From NCBI GenBank assembly GCA_005787585.1, contig SYAL01000004.1:1-48295 (forward strand): DNA of 48,295 nucleotides. Direction: 5' to 3'. Positions 8,207 to 15,297 of the stretch are shown one piece after another. Made by a program: the position numbers and the translations under genes. The notes below the pieces were generated by a model that did not search any database, had not been told where the DNA came from, and saw only the letters and a program-made list of their open reading frames with translations. Positions within the stretch are counted from its first letter, which is position 1. Every line of letters starts with the position of its first letter. The stretch comes from Bacteroidota bacterium (GTDB lineage Bacteria > Bacteroidota > Bacteroidia > B-17B0 > Aurantibacillaceae).

Positions 8207-8818
8207 CTATAGTTTAGCGAAATTTTCTAATAACTTCATTCCAAATTTTAAACTTTTTTCAGGATGAAATTGTGCCCCAAATATATTTTCTTTATTAACC
8301 ATACAGGTATAATCAATACCAAAATTAGTAGTGGCTATAGATTGATTTTGATCAATACATTTTACGTAATAAGAATGCACAAAATAAAATCTATTTTTTG
8401 AATTCAATTCAACTAAAGGGTTTTGATTTTGAACCTTAATATAATTCCACCCCATGTGTGGCACTTTTAATTTCAAGCTAGGATCTAAATTAAATTTAAC
8501 TGTTTCTGCGTCAATCCAACCTAATCCTTTTTTCACTCCTTCATCACTTCTTTGTGTTAAAAGTTGCATTCCTAAACATATACCTAAAATTGGCACTTTA
8601 TCTTTTAATGCTTTTTGATTAAGTATGGGTATTAATTGAGATTGTTCTAAATAACTCATTCCTGCATCAAAAGCTCCAACTCCAGGTAATAATAACTTTG
8701 TAGCATTTAAGACCATGTCTTTATCGCCCGAAACTACAACATCCTTTACTCCTATTTTTTTAAACATATTTAAAACAGAAGCCAAATTCCCTAAACCATA
8801 ATCGATAATAACAATCAT
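8207..8818 (-). CDS. HisH-like glutamine amidotransferase subunit (WbuY type)
   Basis: A 203-residue class I glutamine amidotransferase that releases ammonia from glutamine for its HisF-like partner. The nucleophile is C81 in GICLGMQLL, and the His-Glu pair is in AQFHPEKS near the C-terminus. Length and opening (MIVIIDYGLGNLASV) are standard for HisH. In this locus, with a HisF homologue lacking one catalytic aspartate and no other his genes, sugar modification is more likely than histidine synthesis. It follows the NusG-like gene by 48 bases. Confidence 0.85.
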   Translation of the reverse strand: MIVIIDYGLGNLASVLNMFKKIGVKDVVVSGDKDMVLNATKLLLPGVGAFDAGMSYLEQSQLIPILNQKALKDKVPILGICLGMQLLTQRSDEGVKKGLGWIDAETVKFNLDPSLKLKVPHMGWNYIKVQNQNPLVELNSKNRFYFVHSYYVKCIDQNQSIATTNFGIDYTCMVNKENIFGAQFHPEKSLKFGMKLLENFAKL

Positions 8819-8866
8819 TTAATGGATTGATTTATTTGATTGATAATTGAATTAATTTGCACTTTT

Positions 8867-9358
8867 TTATTTTTTTTTAAGCACTTCTAATGGCAAATTT
8901 ATTTTTATTGTATAACCTATGCTTTCAAGAGTAATGCTATAAAGTTCATTTCCGGCTTTATGCTCTACAATACCTGTCATCCCTTTAAATGGTCCGTGTA
9001 AAATTTGAGTTCTTTGTCCAGGTAATAGTTTTTCAGATGGCTTGGCTTCTGCGTAGTAGCCTTTTTCTTCTATACTTTTTAAAATGTCAATTTCAACATC
9101 ACGAACAATAGCATCCTGTCCGTTATATCTCAAGTATTGAATTACTCCGGGTGATTTAAAAACCAAGTCTCTGTTTTTTTCGTTAGTTTTTACAAAAACA
9201 TATCCATTAATAAGTGGACTAATTATAATTTTTTTTCTATCGCTCCATTGCTTTTTTTCCTTTTTCAAAGGAACATAACTTTCCAAACCTAATTCGGTTA
9301 AGCGTTCGTTTACTTTTTTTTCGCTTCGAGAAGCTACATATAAAACCTTCCAATTCAT
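8867..9358 (-). CDS. NusG-like transcription antiterminator (UpxY/RfaH-like)
   Basis: A 163-residue NusG paralogue. The N-terminal NGN domain spans about residues 1-100 (WKVLYVASRSEKKVNERL, then SPLINGYVFVKT), and the C-terminal KOW domain contains GPFKGMTGIVEH near 129. Specialised NusG proteins of this size placed at the head of polysaccharide operons in Bacteroidetes (UpxY) bind RNA polymerase and let it read long operons. Here it lies just upstream of hisH and the exporter genes, so it probably controls this same operon. Confidence 0.85.
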   Translation of the reverse strand: MNWKVLYVASRSEKKVNERLTELGLESYVPLKKEKKQWSDRKKIIISPLINGYVFVKTNEKNRDLVFKSPGVIQYLRYNGQDAIVRDVEIDILKSIEEKGYYAEAKPSEKLLPGQRTQILHGPFKGMTGIVEHKAGNELYSITLESIGYTIKINLPLEVLKKK

Positions 9359-9450
9359 TATGTCAATTTAAAGCTTCGCCACCTCAGTCACAATAACTAA
9401 GTTGGAAATAGAGGTCTTGTACAATCACTTTTAATCTTCGCAATTAAAAA

Positions 9451-9984
9451 TTATTTGCTCCATATTAATAAGGGGTGCATGCCCTGCTCTTGAATAGTTA
9501 ATAAATTAAATTCTTTTGAGGAAAAGTGAACGTACCTTATTTTTTTATCAATTTTTTTTTCGGCCTTTTCAATTTGTTCTATTAAAAAAGTTTTATTTAA
9601 ATTATCTCCCACCAAAACTAAATCAATAATTTTTGTGGCTTTTCCCTTACTCATGTTGCCAACTAAATATACTTTTTCTAAATCACCTATTCTTTGCAAC
9701 ATATAATCCACTACATATTCAACACCCGTCATTTTCATGATGATGCGATTAATATCTGGAAATAAGGGATGCTTGGTATTTACTGTAAATATTTTTTTAT
9801 TTCCATTATTCGAAGTCGCCAAAAAACCAGCTTTTTCGAATTTATTTAATTCTAATCGAATTGCATTGGTAGACTCACCAAACTCCTCTTCTAAATTTCT
9901 TAAATAAGCAGTATTGCTCGCATTTAAAAAAAATTTTAGTAGCAGCTTAACTCTAGTTTTTGAAGATATTAAAGTTTCTATCAT
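9451..9984 (-). CDS. Winged-helix transcriptional regulator with nucleotidyltransferase-like tail
   Basis: A 177-residue protein. Residues 1-75 form a winged helix (SSKTRVKLLLKFFLN, recognition region ESTNAIRLELNKFEKAGFL, wing SNNGNKKIFTVN). Residues about 100-160 resemble a nucleotidyltransferase fold (VYLVGNMSKGKATKIIDLVLVGD), but the Gly-Ser and paired Asp of active enzymes are only partly kept, so a binding rather than catalytic role is likely. Located between wzc and the NusG-like gene, it probably regulates polysaccharide synthesis. A perfect inverted repeat lies a few bases before its start. Confidence 0.75.
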   Translation of the reverse strand: MIETLISSKTRVKLLLKFFLNASNTAYLRNLEEEFGESTNAIRLELNKFEKAGFLATSNNGNKKIFTVNTKHPLFPDINRIIMKMTGVEYVVDYMLQRIGDLEKVYLVGNMSKGKATKIIDLVLVGDNLNKTFLIEQIEKAEKKIDKKIRYVHFSSKEFNLLTIQEQGMHPLLIWSK

Positions 9985-9988
9985 GATT

Positions 9989-10009
9989 TTGAGTAATAAA
10001 ACTACTCAA
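9989..10009. promoter_or_regulatory. Inverted repeat upstream of the winged-helix gene
   Basis: TTGAGTA at 9989-9995 and TACTCAA at 10003-10009 form a perfect 7-bp inverted repeat with a 7-base spacer, ending 5 bases before the start codon. It could be an autoregulatory operator or an RNA hairpin covering the ribosome entry site. Confidence 0.45.
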
Positions 10010-10121
10010 TTAACAGCATAAATCTATCTAAAATAATTTAGAAATGCAAAAAAGACTTTAAAATGGCAAGAAAATAGTTCGAAATAAGTATAAATACTTG
10101 ATATATTATAAGATAAAAATA

Positions 10122-12512
10122 TTAAGTTTTAGATTTTTTATACCCCTTGCCGTAGCCATATCCATAACCATATCCATAACCATAGCTATAACCGTAACCT
10201 GAATAATAGTATTTATTTTTACTAAGCTCAACGCCATTTAGAATTAATAAAACATGTTGTAAGTTATTATCTTCAATAATACTTTCTAAAAAAGTAATTA
10301 CTTTTTTAGTACTCGAATTTGCATTTAAAACAAAAATTGAAGAGTCTACTTGTTCAATTAAGTAGACAGAATCTGATAATAAACCTGATGGCGGAGTATC
10401 TATTACAACAAAATCAAAATCTTCTTTTGCTTTAGAAATCAATTTTTTCATTTTTTCTGAGAGCACCAATTCTGATGGATTTGGTGGTACAGGGCCAGAA
10501 TACATGCAATATAAATTTGGAATATGCGTTTTTGAAACAAGATCTTCGTAAGAACTATCGCCATTTATATACGTGGTAATACCAGTTAGCTGAGGCGGTA
10601 AGCCAAATCTCTTATAAACACGAGGTTTATGCAAATCTAACTCCAATATCACTGTTTTTTTTCCTGACTTAGCTAATACAGTTGCTAAATTTACAGAGGT
10701 AAATGTTTTTCCCTCACCAGGCATAAAAGATGTTACTATAAAACTTTTATTATTTAAACCAACATTGGCATACTGCAAATTAGTTCGAAAATTTCGAAAA
10801 GATTCTGCAATAACAGAATTAGGACTTTGATCGACTATAATGCTTTCATTATCAACATTTTTGACATAGGGCAAAACGCCTATCAAAGGTAAATCAGTTA
10901 AATCTTTTAAATGATCTACTGTTTTTATTTTTTGATAAAATAAAGATCGTGTAAATATAATTAGTAAAGAAAATAAGATGCCGGTGCTTAAAAATTGTTT
11001 TTTTAATTTAGGTTTATCAGGAGTTGAAACACCCAATGACCTTGGCTTTTCTACAATTTTTACATCAGACACAATTGAGGCCTTGGCTATTTTGGTGCTC
11101 GCTTTTTTCTCTAATAAATATTCGTAAAGCTTCTCGTTAACTGCTGTCCTTCTTTGAATGTTATTAACATCTTGTTGCTCAGAAGGAATTTGCTTTGCTT
11201 GAGAAATATATTTTAATATCTCAGCATTTACATTATCAGATTGCTGCTTAACTGCTTTACGAGTATTATTAATGTATAAAAGTAAATCTTGTTTAACTCG
11301 TTTTAATGAACCTTTTAAATCTTTAACCAAAGGATTATCATCTTTTGCAGAGCTCAACAAACGATTTAATTCCAATTGTTTAGTGTACAATTCGGTAATG
11401 GCTTGATTTAGAAACCCAGCTTTTTCGATGATGTATGCATTGGGGGGTAAAAAAACGGGGTCCTTATCCTCAATGATATATTTTTCTAAATCGTTAAGCC
11501 CATTTAACTGAAGTTGAAGCTGAGAGCGCTGACCATCATATTGACTAATTTTTCCTAAAAAATCAGTTTGCTGCCAATCTAAATTAATAATAGATTTTTT
11601 TTGTTTATAATCAGCCATTGTATCTTGGATACTTTTTAAAGAAAACAACAATTCATTTGACTGTTTGTCAATATATTCAATAGTTCTATCATTAATATCA
11701 AAGCGGCTTTTTAGTTTACTCTGAGAAAAAATACTAGAAAGGGTGTCTAAAATCAATACAGCTCTTTCGGGTATTACATCAGTTAATTTTAAAACTAAAA
11801 TATTAGTAAACTCTGGATTTTCAACAGTTAATTCATTTCTTATTTTCTGAATTACTTCTTCTTTAGAATTTAGTTTTAATTGATAAAAAATAACTTTGTA
11901 ATTTGATATGTTATTTGGAAAAAAAGAATTGGTCAATTTTATATTTAAATTAAAATCGATGTCAATCAAATCATCTCCAAAATTACCTGTTTTTATAACT
12001 TTAATTCCGCCTTTTAGATACTCTAATTGATACTGATTATTGTTAATGATTTTAAAATCGATAGTTTGTTCAGAAATTATAGAACTAGCTGCATGGACCT
12101 CTATTTCAAAAGGAATTTCGTTAAATATTTCGGTTGTTCGAACCTTACCAACAATGTAATATGAAACTTGTAATTTTTGCCATAACTTATCTACAATTTT
12201 ACTGGCCATATCGTATGACTTAATCACACGAATTTGATTTGTATTATCGATGTAAGTATTTCCAGCTGAATAAAAATTATCACCGGTTAAAACACTTTTT
12301 TCGTCAAATACATCATTATTTTTTAATAAAAATTCGGTAGAAGCCTGATATATATCGGTTAATCGGTAAACATAAAAATTGCCAATTACATAAAAAATAG
12401 GAATTACTATTAAAGGCACCCACCAATTCGCCTTTATTATCCTTAATACAAGGTTAATGTCCTTTTGAGATACAATCGCCTGTCGGGTATTTTTTTTTGT
12501 TACAGTTGCCAA
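10122..12512 (-). CDS. Polysaccharide co-polymerase/BY-type tyrosine kinase (Wzc-like)
   Basis: A 796-residue inner-membrane protein controlling chain length and export of polysaccharide. A Wzz domain with a first membrane segment (about 33-52, WWVPLIVIPIFYVIGNFYVY) is followed by a long periplasmic coiled-coil region, a second membrane segment near 510 and a cytoplasmic BY-kinase domain. The kinase has Walker A SFMPGEGKTFTS, Walker A' VILELDLHKPRVY and Walker B FDFVVIDTPPSG. The tail is packed with about 12 tyrosines in YG repeats, the likely autophosphorylation sites. The start is TTG (12512-12510): no ATG is available nearby and TAA lies five codons upstream in frame. A Wzc beside an ABC exporter suggests more than one glycan system in this genome. 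Confidence 0.9.
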   Translation of the reverse strand: MATVTKKNTRQAIVSQKDINLVLRIIKANWWVPLIVIPIFYVIGNFYVYRLTDIYQASTEFLLKNNDVFDEKSVLTGDNFYSAGNTYIDNTNQIRVIKSYDMASKIVDKLWQKLQVSYYIVGKVRTTEIFNEIPFEIEVHAASSIISEQTIDFKIINNNQYQLEYLKGGIKVIKTGNFGDDLIDIDFNLNIKLTNSFFPNNISNYKVIFYQLKLNSKEEVIQKIRNELTVENPEFTNILVLKLTDVIPERAVLILDTLSSIFSQSKLKSRFDINDRTIEYIDKQSNELLFSLKSIQDTMADYKQKKSIINLDWQQTDFLGKISQYDGQRSQLQLQLNGLNDLEKYIIEDKDPVFLPPNAYIIEKAGFLNQAITELYTKQLELNRLLSSAKDDNPLVKDLKGSLKRVKQDLLLYINNTRKAVKQQSDNVNAEILKYISQAKQIPSEQQDVNNIQRRTAVNEKLYEYLLEKKASTKIAKASIVSDVKIVEKPRSLGVSTPDKPKLKKQFLSTGILFSLLIIFTRSLFYQKIKTVDHLKDLTDLPLIGVLPYVKNVDNESIIVDQSPNSVIAESFRNFRTNLQYANVGLNNKSFIVTSFMPGEGKTFTSVNLATVLAKSGKKTVILELDLHKPRVYKRFGLPPQLTGITTYINGDSSYEDLVSKTHIPNLYCMYSGPVPPNPSELVLSEKMKKLISKAKEDFDFVVIDTPPSGLLSDSVYLIEQVDSSIFVLNANSSTKKVITFLESIIEDNNLQHVLLILNGVELSKNKYYYSGYGYSYGYGYGYGYGYGKGYKKSKT
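10156..10191. repeat. 12-bp tandem repeat encoding the Tyr-Gly tail of Wzc
   Basis: Two exact CCATATCCATAA units (10156-10167, 10168-10179) and one diverged unit follow in register. They encode alternating Tyr and Gly near the Wzc C-terminus. Slippage here would change the number of tyrosines without breaking the frame. Confidence 0.8.
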
Positions 12513-12526
12513 AATAAATAATTAAA

Positions 12527-12534
12527 CAAATATA
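12527..12534 (-). promoter_or_regulatory. Putative -7 element for the wzc gene
   Basis: CAAATATA on the plus strand reads TATATTTG on the minus strand, matching the Bacteroidetes -7 consensus TAnnTTTG. No good -33 TTTG is found at the right distance. Transcription would start only about 8 bases before the TTG start codon. Confidence 0.35.
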
Positions 12535-12576
12535 AAACTAATATAGCAGTCATACTGTTTTTTTAATGAAAATAAA

Positions 12577-12594
12577 TTTTTGGTTTACCAAAAA
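12577..12594. promoter_or_regulatory. Palindrome in the divergent intergenic region
   Basis: TTTTTGGT-TT-ACCAAAAA is a perfect 8-bp inverted repeat with a 2-base centre. The tight centre disfavours an RNA hairpin and favours a protein-binding operator. It covers the candidate -33 element for the exosortase operon. Confidence 0.45.
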
Positions 12595-12608
12595 AAAAAT
12601 TAACTTTA
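12579..12608 (+). promoter_or_regulatory. Candidate promoter of the PID-CTERM/xrtF operon
   Basis: TTTG (12579-12582), an 18-base spacer and TAACTTTA (12601-12608) resemble the Bacteroidetes TTTG/TAnnTTTG promoter with one mismatch in the -7 box. The start codon lies 54 bases downstream. Confidence 0.35.
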
Positions 12609-12662
12609 CGGTCCTTTTTTATTAACAATTATCAACAGTATGAAACTTTTGTAAAAAACTAA

Positions 12663-12869
12663 ATGAAATTACGCACCATATTTACAATATTAGCATCTTT
12701 TGGTAATTGTTTTTTATATTCTCAAATTGGTCCACCTCCTCCTCCTTCATGTTGGCCACCCCCATGTATTCCTATTGACGGGGGGGTTAGTATTTTGATA
12801 GCCGTAGGCATCGCTTATGGGGCAAAAAAAATAAATGACACTAATAAAAAAAATAATAATTTTAACTAA
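12663..12869 (+). CDS. Small PID-CTERM sorting-signal protein, probable exosortase F substrate
   Basis: A 68-residue protein made almost only of sorting signals. Residues 1-20 are a signal peptide (KLRTIFTILASFGNCFLYS), 22-37 are a proline-rich stretch with two cysteines (GPPPPPSCWPPPC), 37-41 are PIDGG, 42-54 are a hydrophobic segment (GVSILIAVGIAYGA) and the rest is a basic, Asn-rich tail. PIDGG plus a membrane segment plus a basic tail is the PID-CTERM signature associated with XrtF in Bacteroidetes. The gene lies 12 bases before the exosortase gene. After processing only about 16-18 residues would remain, so a structural or regulatory role is open. Seven G bases at 12780-12786 encode the PIDGG glycines. 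Confidence 0.85.
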   Translation: MKLRTIFTILASFGNCFLYSQIGPPPPPSCWPPPCIPIDGGVSILIAVGIAYGAKKINDTNKKNNNFN

Positions 12870-12881
12870 ATTATTATTTGA

Positions 12882-13418
12882 ATGAAAGCGTTAAATAAGT
12901 CAAATGTATTTATCCGTTTTATTTTAATTTCTACTTTTTTATATGCTATACTTTATCTCGTTTATCAATTTATTGTTAAAAAATACACTTATTATGACCA
13001 AAATTTTATTGGCTTTATCATAAATTCATCTGACTTCTTACTAAATTTATTGGATTTTAAAACATATAAAGTGCTTCAGGATAGAGACATGCAAGTAATT
13101 GGAATCGATGGTGCTAATGGAGTTTGGATTGGCTCACCTTGTAATGCAATTACACTTTTTGCACTTTTTACGGTTTTTATTGTTGCTTATCCAGGAAATC
13201 AAAAACACAAATTTTGGTATATTCCAATAGGCATTTTAATCATTCATTTGCTTAATCTTTTCAGAGTAGTAGCTCTCGCCATGATTTCTTTTTATCGGCC
13301 AGATTTATTAGAATTTAATCATACCTATACTTTTACTTTTATTATTTATGGCGTAATTTTTCTTTTGTGGTTAATATGGATAAATAAGTTTTCTGAAAAA
13401 ATTAATACCAATTCATGA
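12882..13418 (+). CDS. xrtF: Exosortase family protein XrtF
   Basis: A 178-residue multi-spanning membrane protease/transpeptidase. The exosortase catalytic residues are all present in order: C87 in IGSPCNAITLF, R128 in LLNLFRVVAL and H147 in EFNHTYTF. About five hydrophobic segments surround them. Exosortases cleave C-terminal sorting signals of secreted proteins and pass them to a carrier at the cell surface. XrtF is the small version found in Bacteroidetes. Substrate gene upstream and associated gene downstream (4-base ATGA overlap) form a complete cassette, beside a polysaccharide locus. Confidence 0.9.
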   Translation: MKALNKSNVFIRFILISTFLYAILYLVYQFIVKKYTYYDQNFIGFIINSSDFLLNLLDFKTYKVLQDRDMQVIGIDGANGVWIGSPCNAITLFALFTVFIVAYPGNQKHKFWYIPIGILIIHLLNLFRVVALAMISFYRPDLLEFNHTYTFTFIIYGVIFLLWLIWINKFSEKINTNS

Positions 13419-13894
13419 ATAAACTAAAATGGATAATTTTATTTTTTATCTGTTTTGCTTGTTTGGGATATTTTCGTGAATTTTTCTTTGTTCACCTCAA
13501 CAATATCATGTATTACAAATATTACCATCGAATTCCAGAATTATCAATTCCTAAATTAATGCTCTTTTTTGATTCTTTTTCCTACATAAGTTTATACTAT
13601 TTTAAATATATTTTCACTTTTTTGTGGGCTGGTTTATTTTTAATTTGTAATTATTTTGCATTAAAAAAATTTACAAATACAGTCTTTTTAATTAAACTAC
13701 TCTTTATAGCTTACGCTCTTATTATAATAATAGCTTCAGTTGCAATGCTATATGGCTGTCTTATAAATAATCGTCTTCAAAGCAATGAATATACTATAAG
13801 CAGATGGTTATTGGGAATTGCACAATCTCCTTTAATTTGTTTAATTTTGTTGGCGTCAGAAAAACTATATAATAAATCGATAAAAAATGTTTAA
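13415..13894 (+). CDS. Exosortase F system-associated membrane protein
   Basis: A 159-residue protein with four predicted membrane segments (about 5-23, 55-79, 86-111 and 133-151) and a [18 protein letters not shown] loop rich in aromatic and charged residues. It follows xrtF with an ATGA overlap and matches the size, topology and position of the protein regularly found with XrtF. No catalytic motif is evident; it may be a partner or chaperone of the exosortase. Confidence 0.8.
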   Translation: MNKLKWIILFFICFACLGYFREFFFVHLNNIMYYKYYHRIPELSIPKLMLFFDSFSYISLYYFKYIFTFLWAGLFLICNYFALKKFTNTVFLIKLLFIAYALIIIIASVAMLYGCLINNRLQSNEYTISRWLLGIAQSPLICLILLASEKLYNKSIKNV

Positions 13895-15167
13895 AAAAGA
13901 TTCTACTATTTTTAAATTAATAAAAGAAGAATTGCACCGCCAAACTTCAGGCGTTGAATTAATTGCATCCGAAAATTATGCGAGTAATCAGGTTATGCAG
14001 GCCATGGGAAGTATTTTAACTAATAAATACGCCGAAGGTCTTCCTTTTAAAAGATATTATGGTGGCTGCGAAGTAGTCGATAAAATTGAGCAATTAGCCA
14101 TTGACCGAGCCAAAAAATTATTTGGTGCCGAATGGGTAAACGTTCAACCACACTCTGGTGCTCAAGCAAATGCAGCTGTAATGTTGGCTTGCTTAAAGCC
14201 AGGCGATACCATATTAGGTTTAGATTTATCGCATGGAGGCCATTTAACTCATGGTTCGGCTGTTAATTTTTCAGGTAAATTATATGAACCAAAATTTTAT
14301 GGAGTAGAAAAAGAAACCGGGCTTATTAATTATGATAAACTTGAAGCCACAGCTAAAAAAGAAAATCCAAAAATGATAATTTGTGGTGCTAGTGCATATT
14401 CAAGAGACTGGGATTATCTCAGATTAAGAAAAATTGCAAATGCAGTTGGCGCTATTTTATTAGCTGATATATCTCATCCCAGTGGATTAATTGCAAAAGG
14501 GATTTTAAACGATCCTTTGCCGCACTGCCACATCGTTACCACAACAACTCATAAAACATTAAGAGGCCCTCGTGGAGGAATGATTATGATGGGAAAAGAT
14601 TTCGAAAATCCATTTGGCGAGAAAACTATGAAAGGCGAAATTAAAATGATGAGTAATTTACTCGATATGTCTGTTTTTCCTGGCACTCAAGGAGGGCCGT
14701 TAGAACATGTGATTGCAGCAAAAGCAATAGCTTACAGCGAGGCATTGAGTGATGATTATATGCACTATTGTGTTCAAGTAGTAAAAAATGCTCAAACTAT
14801 GGCCAATGGATTTAGTGCCTTAGGTTACGATATTGTTTCAAAGGGAACGGACAATCACATGTTTTTAATTGATTTACGCAATAAAAATATCACAGGTAAA
14901 GAAGCCTTAGCTGCATTAGAACAAGTAAACATTACGTTAAATAAAAATATGGTGCCTTACGATGATAAATCTGCCTTTGTTACTTCTGGTATTCGTATCG
15001 GCTCCCCTGCAATAACTACGAGGGGATTAAAAGAAAAGGAATCACTAAAAATCGTTTCTTTAATTGATGCTGTTTTAACTAAAAAAGATAATTTAATGGA
15101 ACTAAAAAAAATAAAGAAAAAAGTAAACACAATGATGGAAATTTTTCCTTTATTTAAAAATAAATAA
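13887..15167 (+). CDS. glyA: Serine hydroxymethyltransferase
   Basis: A 426-residue PLP enzyme that interconverts serine and glycine while loading tetrahydrofolate with a one-carbon unit. It shows [10 protein letters not shown] at about 22-31, [13 protein letters not shown] at 86-98, the PLP lysine K223 in [14 protein letters not shown] and [14 protein letters not shown] near the C-terminus. Length is normal. It overlaps the exosortase-associated gene by 8 bases and so appears to be the last gene of that operon, although the function is unrelated. ahcY lies convergent downstream, so both folate and methyl cycle enzymes meet here. Confidence 0.97.
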   Translation: MFKKDSTIFKLIKEELHRQTSGVELIASENYASNQVMQAMGSILTNKYAEGLPFKRYYGGCEVVDKIEQLAIDRAKKLFGAEWVNVQPHSGAQANAAVMLACLKPGDTILGLDLSHGGHLTHGSAVNFSGKLYEPKFYGVEKETGLINYDKLEATAKKENPKMIICGASAYSRDWDYLRLRKIANAVGAILLADISHPSGLIAKGILNDPLPHCHIVTTTTHKTLRGPRGGMIMMGKDFENPFGEKTMKGEIKMMSNLLDMSVFPGTQGGPLEHVIAAKAIAYSEALSDDYMHYCVQVVKNAQTMANGFSALGYDIVSKGTDNHMFLIDLRNKNITGKEALAALEQVNITLNKNMVPYDDKSAFVTSGIRIGSPAITTRGLKEKESLKIVSLIDAVLTKKDNLMELKKIKKKVNTMMEIFPLFKNK

Positions 15168-15186
15168 CTAATTATTTGCTTTTATA

Positions 15187-15216
15187 ATTTTTTATAAAGT
15201 TTATTTTATAAAAAAT
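15187..15216. terminator. AT-only hairpin between convergent glyA and ahcY
   Basis: ATTTTTTATAAA (15187-15198) pairs with TTTATAAAAAAT (15205-15216) around a 6-base loop. There is no GC in the stem, so it is weak, but it is the only hairpin seen between the two convergent genes. Confidence 0.3.
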
Positions 15217-15297
15217 AATGCGATTTAAATATCCGTTAACTATAATAAAAAAACCTAAATTAAATATTGAGATTTTTTTTTAAAATTTATTTTTTAA

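Larger units (their letters stand above)
12550..12643. repeat. 10-bp inverted repeat spanning the wzc/exosortase intergenic region
   Basis: TCATACTGTT at 12550-12559 is the exact reverse complement of AACAGTATGA at 12634-12643. The two copies face the two divergent operons, one toward wzc and one toward the PID-CTERM gene, with 74 bases between them. They could be paired binding sites of a shared regulator. Confidence 0.45.

Noticed and set aside
6948..8818. Histidine biosynthesis genes hisF and hisH
   Set aside because: The first catalytic Asp of HisF is replaced by Leu in the PCLLYNGSG segment, no other his gene is near, and the pair lies inside a polysaccharide operon.
9451..9984. ArsR-type metal-responsive repressor
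   Set aside because: Only the winged-helix part is similar; no metal-binding cysteines are present and the second half resembles a nucleotidyltransferase.
10086..10099. AAGTATAAATACTT palindrome downstream of wzc
   Set aside because: It is AT-only apart from one base per arm and short; in this base composition such palindromes arise by chance.
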